Shown: positions 10,751 to 21,395 of the stretch, piece by piece
Numbering within the stretch: position 1 is the stretch's first letter
Layout: each line of letters starts with the position of its first letter
Assembly (NCBI GenBank): GCA_023213315.1
Contig: JAKCPI010002797.1
Coordinates: 37,545-101,544, forward strand
Source: Euborellia annulipes
Taxonomy: Eukaryota > Arthropoda > Insecta > Dermaptera > Anisolabididae
Direction: 5' to 3'
Length of the DNA stretch: 64,000 nt
Notes under the pieces: generated by a model
What the model saw: only the letters and a program-made list of their open reading frames with translations
Database searches by the model: none
What the model was told of the DNA's origin: nothing
Position numbers and translations under genes: made by a program

Positions 10751-11433
10751 GTAGATATATTAAAACAGCCAACGCAGTTTTATCTGTTCACTCTTAGCTG
10801 TTGTAGTAATTGTTCAGTAGCACCAAAAACACATGATTTGAAATTTTGTCGCTTAGGTGGTTTCTGAAATAAACGATTCACTTAAAAAAAGAGAAAAAAA
10901 AATACATAAATACAAAAAATATTTTTTTTTTTTGGGGGGGGGGGAGGGGGCTGTATTAGTAAGTAGCCCAGGGGCCCGTCAAGTCTGTCTGCGGCCCTGT
11001 CCACAATATAATTTCTTATTTATTAGTGTCCACATGTGCCTCTCGCTAGATGTCCCAATCTACCTCAATCATGTTTATAAACAAAATGAGGCTATACAAA
11101 TAGCTAAAATAAATAATTACATCTGCATGTACCGAAATAGTAAGAATAAACAAGTACACTTATCTCTAATATTTCAACTGTCTTAATTCAAACGTTCATA
11201 TGGAAAATAATCGACCTCAAACGATTTCCGATTTTTTTACAACGCAGGACAAATATGATGTAGCAACGTGTAACTAGCTATGGCGTAGCTTGACGCTGTT
11301 AAAATTTTTCTATAATAAAATGGGTACTTAATGCACACTAATGGTCAAAGAGTACAATCTAACTTTACATTTAATAGCGCTAAAATTCGAATGTCCCAAT
11401 GTGCCTCGTGTCCCAATGTCCCGCCCTCTCCCC

Positions 11434-11534
11434 TATATTGAACTGCCTGGGATCCGAACCCGCGCACCTTGGCTTTAAGTTTATCAATAATGACATTTGT
11501 CAACGCCTCTAGCCTCTCGGTTACCCAGAGGGTG
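11434..11534 (-). repeat. SINE-1 head, proximal part of split element
   Basis: GGATCCGAACCCGCG is an inverted B box. The head continues through CATTTGTCAACGCCTCTAGC, as in the variant head at 47262-47345. It joins 9322-9361 across the insertion. Confidence 0.6.
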
Positions 11535-11571
11535 GGAGGTAATAACTATTTTGAACTTTAACTTTTACTGT

Positions 11572-11795
11572 AGCTCGGAGGTAAAGTATTAATTAGCTCC
11601 TTAAACTAGGAGTCCCCTGGCCAATGGATGAGGGTTCGAATTCCAGGCAGTCCCATAAATTTATTTAAATCATTTGGATAGCAAATGGTATCAATAAATG
11701 TGCCTGGACCCCCTTAAATATATCGTATCTAAAACAATGTGTATCGTTAAAATCTATATGGCCTCAGTCGCCGAAAAAAACTAGGAGTCTGGAGT
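11572..11795 (+). repeat. SINE-1 copy
   Basis: The tRNA-like head TGTAGCTCGGAGGTAAAG (A box) and GGGTTCGAATTCC (B box) lead into the body CATTTGGATAGCAAATGG, then TGCCTGGACCCCC, and near the end ATATGGCCTCAGTCGCCGAA. The tRNA part is 72-75 nt, but it leads into SINE body rather than a terminator, so I do not call a functional tRNA. Confidence 0.6.
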
Positions 11796-12094
11796 CGACA
11801 TCCAATTCCAAGGGATAAATTGAAATAACTAGGGACGAAAGGTAGACTGAATGCCTCATGTACCTAAAAATACCTTAAACAAATTAAAAAAAAAAAAAAA
11901 AACTTTATAAATTTTATATTAGTCTTTTAATTAATTTTAATAAACTTGTTTTTAAAGAGATTAATTTCATAAATTCATTTCATTTTCGGAAATTAAATTT
12001 TAATGATTATTTAATGAATTATTTTAATGATTTATTTAATGTAGTCACCCGAAAAATAAAAATTTTACTAATGTATTTTATATTAAAAACCTCC
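11796..12094. other. AT-rich spacer
   Basis: Includes an A run at about 11884-11902, probably the decayed tail of the preceding SINE. Nothing else seen. Confidence 0.5.
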
Positions 12095-12405
12095 TCCCCC
12101 CTCGTGTCCGAAAGGTTAAACGTGTGATATATTGATCATCTTTAAAGCTAATGGGTGCGGGTTCGGATCCCAGATATTCGATGAATATTTATTTAATTCA
12201 GAATAAAAGAAAAGAATATCAGCCAATTACTTTTTTTTGGCTGACATCCTCTCTTTTTATTGATCTAATCGTTGGACAGCCACTCACATCGGCATCGTTT
12301 ATTTAAATCATTTGAATTCCAAATTGTATAAACAAATAGCTCTGGCCCCCACATATATCTTATTTAATAATATTGAGTATCGTTAAAGTCTATTTGGCCT
12401 AGAAG
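12095..12405 (+). repeat. SINE-1 copy, rearranged
   Basis: A strong B box GCGGGTTCGGATCCCAG lies at about 12156-12172. The body motif (CATTTGAATTCCAAATTG, then CTGGCCCCCACATATATC) and the end TTGGCCTAGAAGCCGAAAAG follow after unrelated sequence at about 12185-12290, so the copy is interrupted or rearranged. Confidence 0.5.
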
Positions 12406-12479
12406 CCGAAAAGAAATTTTTCAAAAAATGTTAGAAATGTACAATAATTACATTAAATCAGAATATAATAGTTTTTTTT

Positions 12480-12672
12480 AACTCAGGCCATATAAGACTT
12501 TAACGATACTCGTATTTTTTTAATATATGTGTTTGGGGGTCAGTCATTCTTATTTAAGCCATTTGGTATCCCAAATGGTTTAAATAAAATCATCGGACTG
12601 CCTGAGATCCGAACCCGCGACCCTTGCTATAGAAGGCCAGCACGCTAGCAACTACATCAAGCCCCGAGAGCA
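12480..12672 (-). repeat. SINE-1 copy, inverted
   Basis: In reverse it reads head GGGGCTTGATGTAGTTGCTA, B box GCGGGTTCGGATCTCAGGCA, body, then CTTATATGGCCTGAGTT. The A and B boxes are well kept; the 3' tail is missing. It lies head-away from the preceding copy, giving a tail-to-tail pair. Confidence 0.65.
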
Positions 12673-13804
12673 TAATAAAGTTAAATTAAGTAAATTAATA
12701 ATGAGATTACAATTTTTAGATAATCCATAAAAGTTCTAAAGGCGTAGGCAGCTGGCAGCTTCTTAAACAAAAAATAAGACTAAGATTTTCAATTTTTACT
12801 CTTCAAGGGAAGAATAACTCGTGGGAGTACGCCCTTGATTACGCCCATGAGAGTTTTAATCTATTTACTAACCATCTAGATATTTTTTATTCCCTCCATC
12901 ATCAAGATCTTAAGATAATCAAGTCGGGCTTAAATAAATAATAAAATAAAATTCCGTCTCTTCTTTTTTTTTGACATTTTATAAAAAAAAAAAAGAATGT
13001 TTATTTTTCAATCTTTATTTTCAATTGAATTTTCACGAAGAATCGATGATTTATTCTCTTCTGGTTGCGATTCATTCATTCTTTTTTCTCTCTAACTGAT
13101 CTAAATGATATATTTTTTTTAAATGTCATTTTCCTTCCCTCAATGACAATGGCACGCAAATTACTTTTTCCTTTTTATTTTTTTATTTTTATTTCTTAAC
13201 GGTTGTCAATTTTCCAAAAGAATTTCAATCAAATTGTCTCCAGGGAGACATCATCTTGAATCTTTAGTTTTTGACAATTGCTAGTTAATTTCTGACTCCG
13301 TCCGTGTCTTTTTGGTTCGTTTCTTTTCAAGCCGAATTCATATAAATTAAATAATTTTGCATAGAGCATTTTCAAATTTTAACATGACAAAAAAAATTAA
13401 AATTTTCCTCTTGGGTCAGGTATATAGGCCCATTATAAACCGAAAAAAGTCCTCTATTCGCCCCATCCTTGACTAAAAACATTATTATTATTAATGGGGT
13501 TGGAGAATTATTATTATATAAGCTACTATTATTATAATACACGTACGGAGAGAACCAGTAGAGGGAGAAGGGGAACAGAATTTTTAAATCTCTAAAATAA
13601 CTTACCTAAGTGAATTTAAAATAAATAAATTGCATCCTTGACGGTTTACTTTTGTTTTTCAGATTTTCGAAAATTTATTAAGATCTGGCGACTGCAGTCG
13701 CAAATCATGATTTGCAAATTTAATGTTTAAATTTTATGCTTGTTCTTTCGAAAAAAAAAGATCTCTATTGTCAGTTTTGTCAAGGTTGTATGTAATATAG
13801 AGAT
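12673..13804. other. Spacer with hAT-like end fragment
   Basis: At about 12800-12850 the words GGAGTACGCCCTTGATTACG and CCCATGAG look like a family D right end without a convincing left partner (GGCGTAGGCAGCTGG at 12741 is a candidate). The rest is A/T- and pyrimidine-rich with no gene. Confidence 0.35.
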
Positions 13805-13995
13805 TGCATGAGCGCACGTGTGTCAGTTTGGATGCCTAACTCAAGGCGTTAAGAAGTTTTAGGATAATGCCAATACATATGGACTGAATGTTTCCATATA
13901 TTGGCTACTAAATAATTTAAATAAATGCATACAATTTATCATTCATGTCTCATGGCCTCAGATGCCAAAAAGCCAATGATAGGGTGGTTGGCATT
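13805..13995 (+). repeat. SINE-related fragment
   Basis: ATGGCCTCAGATGCCAAAAAG at the right end matches the SINE 3' region. The upstream part is too decayed to assign to a family. Confidence 0.3.
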
Positions 13996-14116
13996 TAGAT
14001 TGGTTTTAAGGAGCGTCCACACAATGCCGCTGTTTGCCAGTTGGCAGTGCCAATTGGCAAAGCCAAATCGGTAAAGCCAGCAACTGTAAAACGTACAGAT
14101 GTGTTGGGATTCATTT

Positions 14117-14382
14117 ACACTGGTGGACAAAATTAAGAGATGTAAAACATTTTCCCAAATATCTCAAGAAATACTGAATACAAAGAAAGATATTTATTTA
14201 TTTATCCATAAAAATATAGCTTATTGTAATGACAATGAAGTATGCAAAACAACAATGGCATTGGCAAGAGTCATGACCAATGCGGTCTGAACTTTATGAT
14301 GATGGATGGCAGAGAAAGCGAGGCCTGTTTTGGATACCCTGTGTCGAAAACGCTTTCCATCTCTTAATTTTGTCCACCAGTG
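14117..14382. mobile_element. Tc1/mariner-type MITE, 266 bp
   Basis: Perfect TIRs of about 25 bp begin CACTGGTGGACAAAATTAAG and end with its inverse. TA flanks both edges (14115-14116, 14383-14384), as expected for Tc1/mariner. It is nested in the Harbinger relic, so it is the younger insertion. Non-coding. Confidence 0.85.
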
Positions 14383-14390
14383 TAGTTTAG

Positions 14391-14564
14391 TCGCCCACAA
14401 AAAGAGGGCGCAAACGACGGTTTTGGGTACGTGCAAGCCTTCAAAGTAGAGCACAATATGGAACTCGTGACTTAATGAAGGATTTGCTATTGGACGATAT
14501 GGACGAATTGAATCTTGAGTACAGACATGGATGTGGTTTCAAAAACTTTTCCAAAGAGAAGTAG
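14391..14564 (+). pseudogene. Harbinger transposase fragment (N-terminal)
   Basis: A frame of 57 codons after a stop contains RRFWVRASLQSRAQYG and then MKDLLLDDMDELN. This is the arginine-tryptophan motif and the following acidic helix typical of the N-terminal part of PIF/Harbinger (HARBI1-like) transposases, usually RRxWVRP followed some 20 residues on by an LxxED-type segment. Translation ends at TAG 14562. The DDE nuclease core, which would bring the family to roughly 350 residues, is absent. The mariner MITE inserted just upstream removes any intact start. It is a dead gene whose encoded enzyme would have cut and joined the element's ends. The domain assignment rests on motif recognition only. 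Confidence 0.6.
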
Positions 14565-14738
14565 CCTAGTGATTTTGAAGTCTGAATCACAACTGAGGCC
14601 TCGTGAGGCACGTCTCAACTCTCCGTTCTCATTGGCTTCTTTGAAGGATTTTCATTGGCACGTGCCAAAGGTCGCGTCTACATCGAATCGGCTTTGCCAA
14701 TTGGCCTTGCCGCAACAGCGGAATAGTGTGGACGCGCC

Positions 14739-14974
14739 TTAAGATGTATATCAATTGTTATTGTATTATAAAATTTTTTAAAGTCGAATATCAATCGAAA
14801 AACGAAAGTTATTTTACATTTTTACTAATTTTTTATGCTCTGAAATTAGAAATTTTTTGTTCCCACACACAGACACCAGACAGTATTATTGGTTACAGTA
14901 ACGAGCACAAGTTTTTTGATAAATCACACATCGGAAAAAATACCTAAACAATGAAATCAAAACATGCGGGAAAA
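14739..14974. other. Short AT-rich spacer
   Basis: A/T-rich sequence between the Harbinger relic and the next family A copy, with no feature seen. Confidence 0.5.
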
Positions 14975-15423
14975 AATCTGGTGTGACTGGCGCACAGCAC
15001 ACAACTTTCTCTTACCTTCGGTAATCGAAAGTTGTGTTCTGTGCTTGTCACACCAGATTTTTTGTGTCGACATGTATTTAGTTTCCGACAGTAGGGTACT
15101 ATTGAATTCAAGATGTAAAATTTATAAGTATGGGAAAATATTTATATTTTGATACCATGGCAACCATTTCTCCTATCTTTTCTATGGAGTACAAGAGTAA
15201 AGTGGTCTTCAGAAGATTTCAATCACAAATTGATTTTTGAATTTTAAAAAAAATCGTTGGAGCAAATTTTGAGAAAATCGAAAAAACTGAAAAAGTGAAT
15301 CAGTAAAGTGCTAGTACTTTTTGGTCGATTTTGTTCAAAAGCTTCGTGTCACGTCCCATGGGGGTGCCTGACTTAAATATAAAATTTCAACTTCCTAGCT
15401 CTTTTCGTTCTTGAGATATTTTG

Positions 15424-15502
<79 letters not shown>

Positions 15503-15675
15503 CACACACACACACACACACACACAGAGACCATGTCGCGAAAACCACTTTTTTGGATTCAGAGGACCTCAAAACGTGAAGATCCATCAAAATCTCGACA
15601 TCGAATTTTTGACATGAATCCAATACTTTCTCTATATATATATATATTACATATATACATAGGTAAGAGAAAGTA
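14975..15675 (+). mobile_element. Family A element with expanded CA tract
   Basis: A full copy: an 85-nt foldback from AATCTGGTGTGAC with the apex TTACCTTCGGTAA, then GTGTCGACATGTATTTAG, the ATACCATGGCAAC region, the TAAAGTGCTAGTACTTT palindrome, a CA microsatellite, CCTCAAAACGTGAAGATCC, and the terminal foldback ending GGTAAGAGAAAGTAA. It is longer than other copies mainly because of the CA expansion. Confidence 0.85.
15425..15527 (+). repeat. (CA)n microsatellite, about 100 bp
   Basis: An almost pure CA run, broken once by CCC, at the position where other family A copies have only 4-10 CA units (for example 28125-28150 and 39733-39760). The tract therefore grew inside the element. Confidence 0.95.
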
Positions 15676-16068
15676 AAAATTTTACAATTAAAGAGTTAAT
15701 TATAGTTTTATAGGAACTTCTAAAAAATTCAAAAAATCTCATTATATAAAAACTTGAAATTAGATACCGGTAGTTAAAATAATATCACTATTCAAAGTAA
15801 TTTTTAAACTTTAAAAAAAGACTTTAAAAATTGAATAAAATTTAATTAATTATTCTTTTACTTTTTATACGGGACTAATTTAATCCTTTTTTTTACACTT
15901 GCGAGCAATCAAAATACCTAAAAATTTTGTTTTTAATTAAAATGAGGGTAAAAAGAGAGAGAGAGAGAAAATATTTTATGATTCATCCCTCCTCTTATAT
16001 TAACTTGAAAGCCTATTAAATGATTTCCAAAATAATATATCATGTCTGGCTGGCAATCCCAAGGTTCG
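15676..16068. other. AT-rich spacer
   Basis: A/T-rich with a short GA run at about 15955-15970. Nothing gene-like. Confidence 0.6.
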
Positions 16069-16401
16069 TTACTCCTCTCTTTTATTGTTCTGTTTTCTTT
16101 TCAATAAGCCCCCGTGTATCATGGCTCTTAATCCGGAGGAACCCTTCAACAACCCTAAAAACCCCCTTCCCTTTAATGTTATTACTCCCATTTCTCCCTT
16201 CGGGCCAGATTTTCGGTATTTGCTTTCTATGCCGTCGAAAACCCTCAAGTGCATACTTAACCTATTCTTTTTTTGTGTTTCGCTCGTTGCTTGTTCCTCC
16301 TCGAGCTTTGATTTCAAATAGAATTCACAATCAGAAGAATTGTCCCTCGGGTCCTCTCTAGTAGATTCGAGCAAATAATAATTCACCATGATATTAGACA
16401 A
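16069..16401 (-). CDS. Unrecognised 110-codon ORF
   Basis: An ATG-initiated frame in a block that is distinctly GC-richer than its surroundings. The product is charged and hydrophilic: an acidic first half (STREDPRDNSSDCEF, KLEEEQATSETQKKN) and a basic glycine-rich end (KGRGFLGLLKGSSG). There is no signal peptide, membrane segment or domain I know. In this AT-rich window stops are frequent, so 110 open codons are mildly notable. It could be a coding exon, a decayed mobile-element ORF or chance. No paralogue was seen in the window. Confidence 0.25.
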   Translation of the reverse strand: MSNIMVNYYLLESTREDPRDNSSDCEFYLKSKLEEEQATSETQKKNRLSMHLRVFDGIESKYRKSGPKGEMGVITLKGRGFLGLLKGSSGLRAMIHGGLLKRKQNNKREE

Positions 16402-16540
16402 ACTCTATTGAAAATTTTAGGTTTCTTCTATTATATTTTATCAGTGTTGCATAAGGCTATTTATTTTATTCTTGAAAATGAAAACCAATTTCAATTTTAG
16501 TTCCACATAGCAATAACAAATTAGTTTTATCAAACCACGG

Positions 16541-16605
16541 CCGGGTCGCATATGGGACCATCTTCAGGGTCCATATGCGACCGAAACGTCGGTCCTGGTT
16601 TGATA
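16541..16605 (+). ncRNA. Foldback with GACCGAAACGTC motif
   Basis: GGTCGCATATGG and CCATATGCGACC form a long hairpin around a loop containing CATCTTCAG, directly followed by GAAACGTCGGTCC and an AATAAA-containing tail. It belongs to the same motif class as 3018-3075, with the stem rearranged so that CTGAAGA lies on the opposite strand. Possibly the 3' end of a retroelement; function unproven. Confidence 0.3.
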
Positions 16606-16723
16606 ATAAATTGAAATATAAACTAGCTGCTTTGCTCATTCTCTCTACCTATTTGAATATCAACATTCAGCTCTTTCAAATTTATTTGAAAATAAAATAT
16701 TAATTAGATATTATGTTCATTTT

Positions 16724-16945
16724 ATTCCCCCTGGCATCCTATAGGGGGCAGAGGGGGGGCAATATGTCTTCTTTTATTTCATTTATTTTTAAAAATTATA
16801 TATTTTTACTTTTGAAAAATAAAATCTTCTAAATTAAAAAAAATTAAAAGAGTAAGAAATTCATTTTATTCCAAATTTTTTCCAAAAATTTTTGGATAAA
16901 ATCACTAGCAAATTTTTTAAAATTTTAATTTTATTAAAATTGATA
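16724..16945 (+). mobile_element. Truncated copy of the 45198-45590 hAT-like element
   Basis: The run CCCCCTGGCATC, GGGGGCAGAGG, GGCAATATGTCTTC and the following A/T-rich block to ATCACTAGCAAATTTTTTAA match 45230-45455 closely. Both termini are missing, so this is a relic. Confidence 0.6.
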
Positions 16946-17045
16946 TAAAGAAAAAATATTTATTAATTTAAATTTCCGACAAAAGTTAGGGTGTGCCGTC
17001 GGGAGTTGAACCAAGGATCCACTAGAGAATATCTAGAATTTTCCC
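16946..17045. other. Short spacer with tRNA-like word
   Basis: GGGAGTTGAACCAAGGATCC resembles an inverted B box but has no supporting head. Confidence 0.25.
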
Positions 17046-17370
17046 CAGGGCGTAGCCAGAAAATTAATTTTTGGGGGGGGGGGGGGTTTGATTTTTAGGT
17101 GGAACAGTAGAAAAACAAATAAAATCGTTTTTTAATTAAAATAAATAAAAAAAATGGTGTTTTACTTAACATCATATATATTTAAACATTAGAAAACCAT
17201 TATTTAACCACGGAATTTTGTTTGTAGTGATATGATTAACACCCCTATTGTATAATTGTGTATAAAAACAATAAAAGAATAAGACAGGCGCACTAAAATA
17301 AAAATATCTTTTTTTATTTCGGGGGGGGGGGATTCCACAATCCCCCTTGATCCCCTAGCTACGGGCCCCG
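17046..17370. mobile_element. hAT-like element (family D)
   Basis: The left end CAGGGCGTAGCCAGAA followed by a long G run faces CCCTTGATCCCCTAGCTACGG on the right. I cannot find an exact target duplication; the right edge is uncertain by about 10 bp. The interior is A/T-rich and non-coding. Confidence 0.5.
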
Positions 17371-18425
17371 GCCTTGTTCCCCCCCCTAGAATAATATAAC
17401 AAGTTTACGATAAATTGAAAAAATTTATAAATTATATAACGCTGGAAAAGCCTGGCAAAAGTTAAGCTTACACGAAATCCCCCCATTGTTAAAAGCTTAA
17501 AAGGAAATACCCAATACATAATTTATCATGAACTATGAGTTTTTTGATAAACCTAACAGTTAGAGCAATTTATTCAGAAATATTTTGTTTTCTTAAATCT
17601 TTTTTTTTCATTCATTTTTTTTTTTAATTTCCTTTTCGTTAACAAAAGAAATTGGAATTCTGTTTTTTTCTTTCTTTATTAATTAGTTAGATTTATTAAA
17701 GAAAAAAAAAGAATATGAATCCTTCATTATTATGATTTTCCATAAACCTTTTCGTTAATGGGGAAAGAAAATGATGCTTTGGTGAACTTACATCTCTCAT
17801 CCCCCCCTCTCTCTCTTTTTTCCCTTTCTTTTCTATGGCTTTTTGCTATTATCATCTCTCGGTAAGTGATACATAGGTAGTTGGATAAAAATATTCCATT
17901 ATGGAATATTAATGGCTCAAATTTAATCAGGAAAAAGGATTTTATTTTTAATCATATTTTATTAAAAAAAAAAAAAACTTCCCTCACCTCACACCCAATG
18001 GCTTTAATGGAAAAGGATGACGAGAATTTCGAGTAATTATTAAAAAACATAAATCGAATCCTGGGGTAAAAAAAAAAAATACATTCCATCTCGATATATT
18101 TTTTGGAGTTTCTGGAACATTTAAATTCAAGCTCGGCTGAATCGAGCATCCATTGGAAAGATTATTGAAACTCATTGGAAACAATCGCACGTATTAGACG
18201 TCCCCCCCCCCCCCCCCGCCCTCCCGCTCTTAATAAAGCACTTTATAATCTTTGTTTGCTTAGCCGCGATCCGCTCTCGAGAAAACTTTTGTGAAATATT
18301 CTCTCTTTTTTTTGTTAAGTTTGTCGAATAAACTACACCAGGATGTATTTTATTTCCATTTATTATTTAAAGAAACAAGAAAATATTAATTTTTTTTTAT
18401 TTTTTACTCTTTTTAGTTTATTTTC
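17371..18425. other. Spacer, no gene seen
   Basis: A/T-rich, with pyrimidine tracts at about 17800-17840 and a C run at about 18202-18217. Overlapping short - strand frames at 17952-18190 have no recognisable content. Confidence 0.5.
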
Positions 18426-18475
18426 GTGTTTTGAAGTATGCGACATTAGCGCTACAACTTGTACATCTTCAGTTA
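18426..18475 (-). ncRNA. CTGAAGATGTACAAG motif
   Basis: On the - strand CTGAAGATGTACAAGTTGTA leads to CATACTTCAAAACACGAAAA and an A/T tail, a variant of the CTGAAGA...GAAAC arrangement seen at five other loci. The guanine before AAAC is replaced, so activity as a ribozyme is doubtful here. Confidence 0.25.
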
Positions 18476-18556
18476 GCGTTTGCCTTTCTAAGTGAATACA
18501 TCACTTGGTGACTGCTGCAGAAATAGTGGCAGAAACGATGTAAACAAAATACTTAA

Positions 18557-19013
18557 GGGGGCACGGGAGCGAAGTGGTAACGCATGTTTTTCCCGATAAG
18601 ATGGCGTAGTGTGTCATAAAAAGTATGCCCAAAAAATCAAGTAATTCAAAAATTTGCCAAGAGATGTCAGAATGGTAGCTAATAATATTTAATGCATTTG
18701 GTTGATTTTGTTTGATCTTTTAACAATAAATACTTTATAAATGTTATTATATATTATGTATCTTTTATAAAAGCATAAAAATATATAAATATAGGCCAGA
18801 TATAGGCCAAAAAGGGGATCAGCTGTTAGACTAGCCTGTCATCTATTGCAAGAATGCTGAACTAATTTGACAGTTGATTTTTAAATAAATCATCTAACAA
18901 AGCTCATTTTAAAAATTTCTTAACAAATTCATTAAAAAAAACAGCATTAAAAAATTCCTTATAATAGTCTAGTTTTTTTTTAAAGTACATTTAGACTCCG
19001 TTCCTACACCCCC
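18557..19013 (+). mobile_element. Family C MITE, TTAA-flanked, 457 bp
   Basis: The TIRs begin GGGGGCACGGGAGCGAAG and end CTCCGTTCCTACACCCCC, with TTAA at 18553-18556 and 19014-19017. Other copies are 27250-28459 (carrying a family A insertion) and 53645-54509 (carrying another insert). This copy is uninterrupted and serves as the empty-site reference for both. Non-coding. Confidence 0.78.
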
Positions 19014-19035
19014 TTAAGAGGGTTTTCTATTGACC

Positions 19036-19100
19036 GAACTCTAGCCATGAAGAAGGTCGACCGAAACGTCGCTGTGGATTCGAATTTAATAAAGAGCTGC
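19036..19100 (+). ncRNA. ATGAAGAAGGTCGACCGAAACGTC motif
   Basis: A GGTC/GACC stem is followed by GAAACGTCGC and an ATAAAGAGCTGCTTG tail; the AGCTGCTT word is shared with 16605-16640. The leading CTGA is changed to ATGA. Confidence 0.3.
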
Positions 19101-19111
19101 TTGATTTTTTA

Positions 19112-19165
19112 TTTATCCTGACTGGAGATCCTGGGTTCGATTCATGGGAAGTTAAGTCCGAAAAG
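19112..19165 (+). repeat. tRNA-like SINE fragment
   Basis: GGAGATCCTGGGTTCGATTC carries a B box and resembles the SINE head at 7000-7162. The A box half is missing. Confidence 0.4.
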
Positions 19166-21395
19166 AATCGAGATGTTTTGAATACTAATATCTAATTCAA
19201 ATATATAAATCTCGAAAATATTTAATTTAAATTTTAAAATGTAAAAAGCATTTAACTTCTTTTTCACGACCCCTCGTTATTTGTGTACTTTGAACTTAAT
19301 TTGCCCTGAAGCAAAAGATTTCTCAATTTATTTAATTTCAAATAGTTCATATTCTTTTGACATAGCCTGTTTTCACAAAGAAACTTCAGTCAGCTCTTTT
19401 AATCTAATGATAAACTTTCTTTTAAATAAAATATATTTTTCCATTTTCATTCCGAGTATTTTAATTTGATCAAATCGAAAATAGAGTAACTTTTCTAAAT
19501 TACCCTTCGTTCTTCATTAAAATCCACCCCTCGTGGTAATTTTTTTATACTCATTTCATATGGAATACATATTTAAAATATTGTTGATGGATTTTCGCTA
19601 AAATTAAATTAAAATCATTAAAAATGCAATAGGATTGAAAGCCCATAGAAAAATATATTAAATCTCATCAAATTATTACTTTCTGTTATTTTTTGTTCAC
19701 ATGTTTGATTACTGCACTTACAAAATAGATAATTTCGTGATTTTGTTAGATTCGTTGTTTATTTTAAAGAGAATTGGTGCAGGTGCAGGAAACAAACAAA
19801 AAAGACTTGTCTTTTCGATTCTGAGGCATTTCGGATCAAATTTATTGTCCTATTTGGAGTCAGTAAATCGAACCTGTTAGTCAAACTGTAGAACAACATC
19901 TCTAAAGCTTTTATTTTCGATGTCAAAAACGTTTTTTGCGAATTGAAAGTGGAAGTTTAAGGACCGTATTAAATTCAATGGGATTCTTTGTTGTAGAATT
20001 AATTTTTATTTAGCTTTACAAATCACCTTTTAAATGTGACGTCATTACAGTGGTTTCTGGATTTTTAAATCATTTAAGAATTTAATTATCATGGCATAAA
20101 ATACAAAGTAAATCACATTTTTTCCAAATGATAGTTTGATAACTGATAATTGATTATCTTCCACTCCAAGGGGCACGACAAATTTCTTTCTCTTGTCCTC
20201 TATTGAAGGATGAATTTCTTCATGAATATTCTCATATATATTTTTATTAAAACTAAAAAGGAATGATTAATATTCTAAAATTCAGGCGGAATAATAAACT
20301 AATCAATCAAGATTGTCTCGTCTTTCAGAACGTTGTTTAATATGAATGAAAAATTATCACGCTGTTTGTGAAAAATTAAACTTCCTTTACGATATTCTTT
20401 TCATTATTTTTTTTTTTCTTCGTTCATAAAATGAACAGGTGGGTCAAAGGTTTTCTTTAAAGAATATCAATAAAAATTGACTCAAAAATTTATGAGTTTT
20501 TTAAGTACTTTCAATCTATTTTTATTCTTTTTTTTTTAGTTATTTGACTCATCTTTAGAGAAATTGATTTTTTTTTAAGATTAAAGAAAAAATAAGGGAA
20601 GAAAATATTTATCTAATTATATGATTTGAAGTCAAATGCAGCCAGGAACTTTTGATTCCATTCTTTATTAATTCATCAATCGAAAGGTTATATAAAAAAG
20701 TTTTTATTGTGCGAATACCATATAATCTTAAACGATTCTCAAATTATTTAAATTCGATATATGTGGGTGTACTGTACACCTTTTAAATAAAAAATTTAAA
20801 TTTATTTTATTATTTAATGAATAAATATTTGCCATTTTATCTAAAATTTACTTAATGAACTTAAGTTAGTTCTTTAAATTTAGTTCTGTCCTAAGATCAT
20901 TTAATACTGATAAACTATATACCTTAATCCTCTTTTCTCTAATCCTTTACACGTTATATTTAACAATAATATTGTAAAGAGACATTTAAGAGGAATCATT
21001 GCCTAACTCTAAGTTTGTTCAATGGAGTAGAATAAATATTTAGTGATTCTATTACCATTCTGGTTTAGATAAAGGGATCGGAAGGAGAAAAGGACCGAAG
21101 CAGGGGTTGGAAGTGTTAACAGAAACTATGAAATCCGACCAAGTTCTATCCCAGTGATGAATTTATCTTTTAAATAAAGGTAAAGGGGGGGGGGGGGGGG
21201 GATTTATAATAATAATAATACATTGGGTGCAATCAATCATCAAATGATTCTCTATTAGAAAAGATATTTTGCAATTTAAACACGCAATTAGTATCTCTAT
21301 TTATTTTTTTTAATTTTGCCCTTTTCGGCAAATGAAGCCATTTAGGGGTTTCAAAGTATTATATGTTTTTATTTTTAATATGCTAATATGGCAAC
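19166..21395. other. 2.2-kb AT-rich region, no gene seen
   Basis: Simple A/T-rich DNA. The only marks are a lone TGACGTCA palindrome at 20037-20044 and a G run at about 21184-21200. No repeat match, ORF or RNA motif was seen. Confidence 0.6.

Larger units (their letters stand above)
9363..11432. mobile_element. 2.07-kb TIR element splitting a SINE
   Basis: The ends AGGGGAGAGGGCGGGACATT and AATGTCCCGCCCTCTCCCCT are perfect inverses over 20 bp, flanked by ATAT. The interior repeats GTCCCAATGTGCCTC-like words on both sides and holds a nested hAT-like element at 9824-10750. Without that insert it is about 1.1 kb. No transposase frame was seen. End type and TA-rich flank suggest a Tc1/mariner- or Sola-like group; this is uncertain. 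Confidence 0.7.
14010..14738 (+). mobile_element. PIF/Harbinger-like element, deleted
   Basis: The TIRs begin GGAGCGTCCACAC and end GTGTGGACGCGCC, with TTAA on each side. Further inward, CCAATTGGCAAAGCC and GGCTTTGCCAATTGG extend the inverted arms. A transposase fragment at 14391-14564 supports the class. The catalytic DDE region is missing, so the copy is non-autonomous. A mariner-type MITE sits at 14117-14382. Confidence 0.75.

Noticed and set aside
11575..11652. Possible tRNA gene with GGGTTCGAATTCC
   Set aside because: Followed by SINE-1 body sequence rather than a T-run terminator; acceptor stem not complementary.
15387..15623. ORFs encoding Val-Cys or His-Thr repeats
   Set aside because: Translation of the CA/GT microsatellite in family A.
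20037..20044. Perfect TGACGTCA (CRE-like) palindrome
   Set aside because: An 8-bp word is expected about once by chance in a window of this size, and no promoter context is visible.
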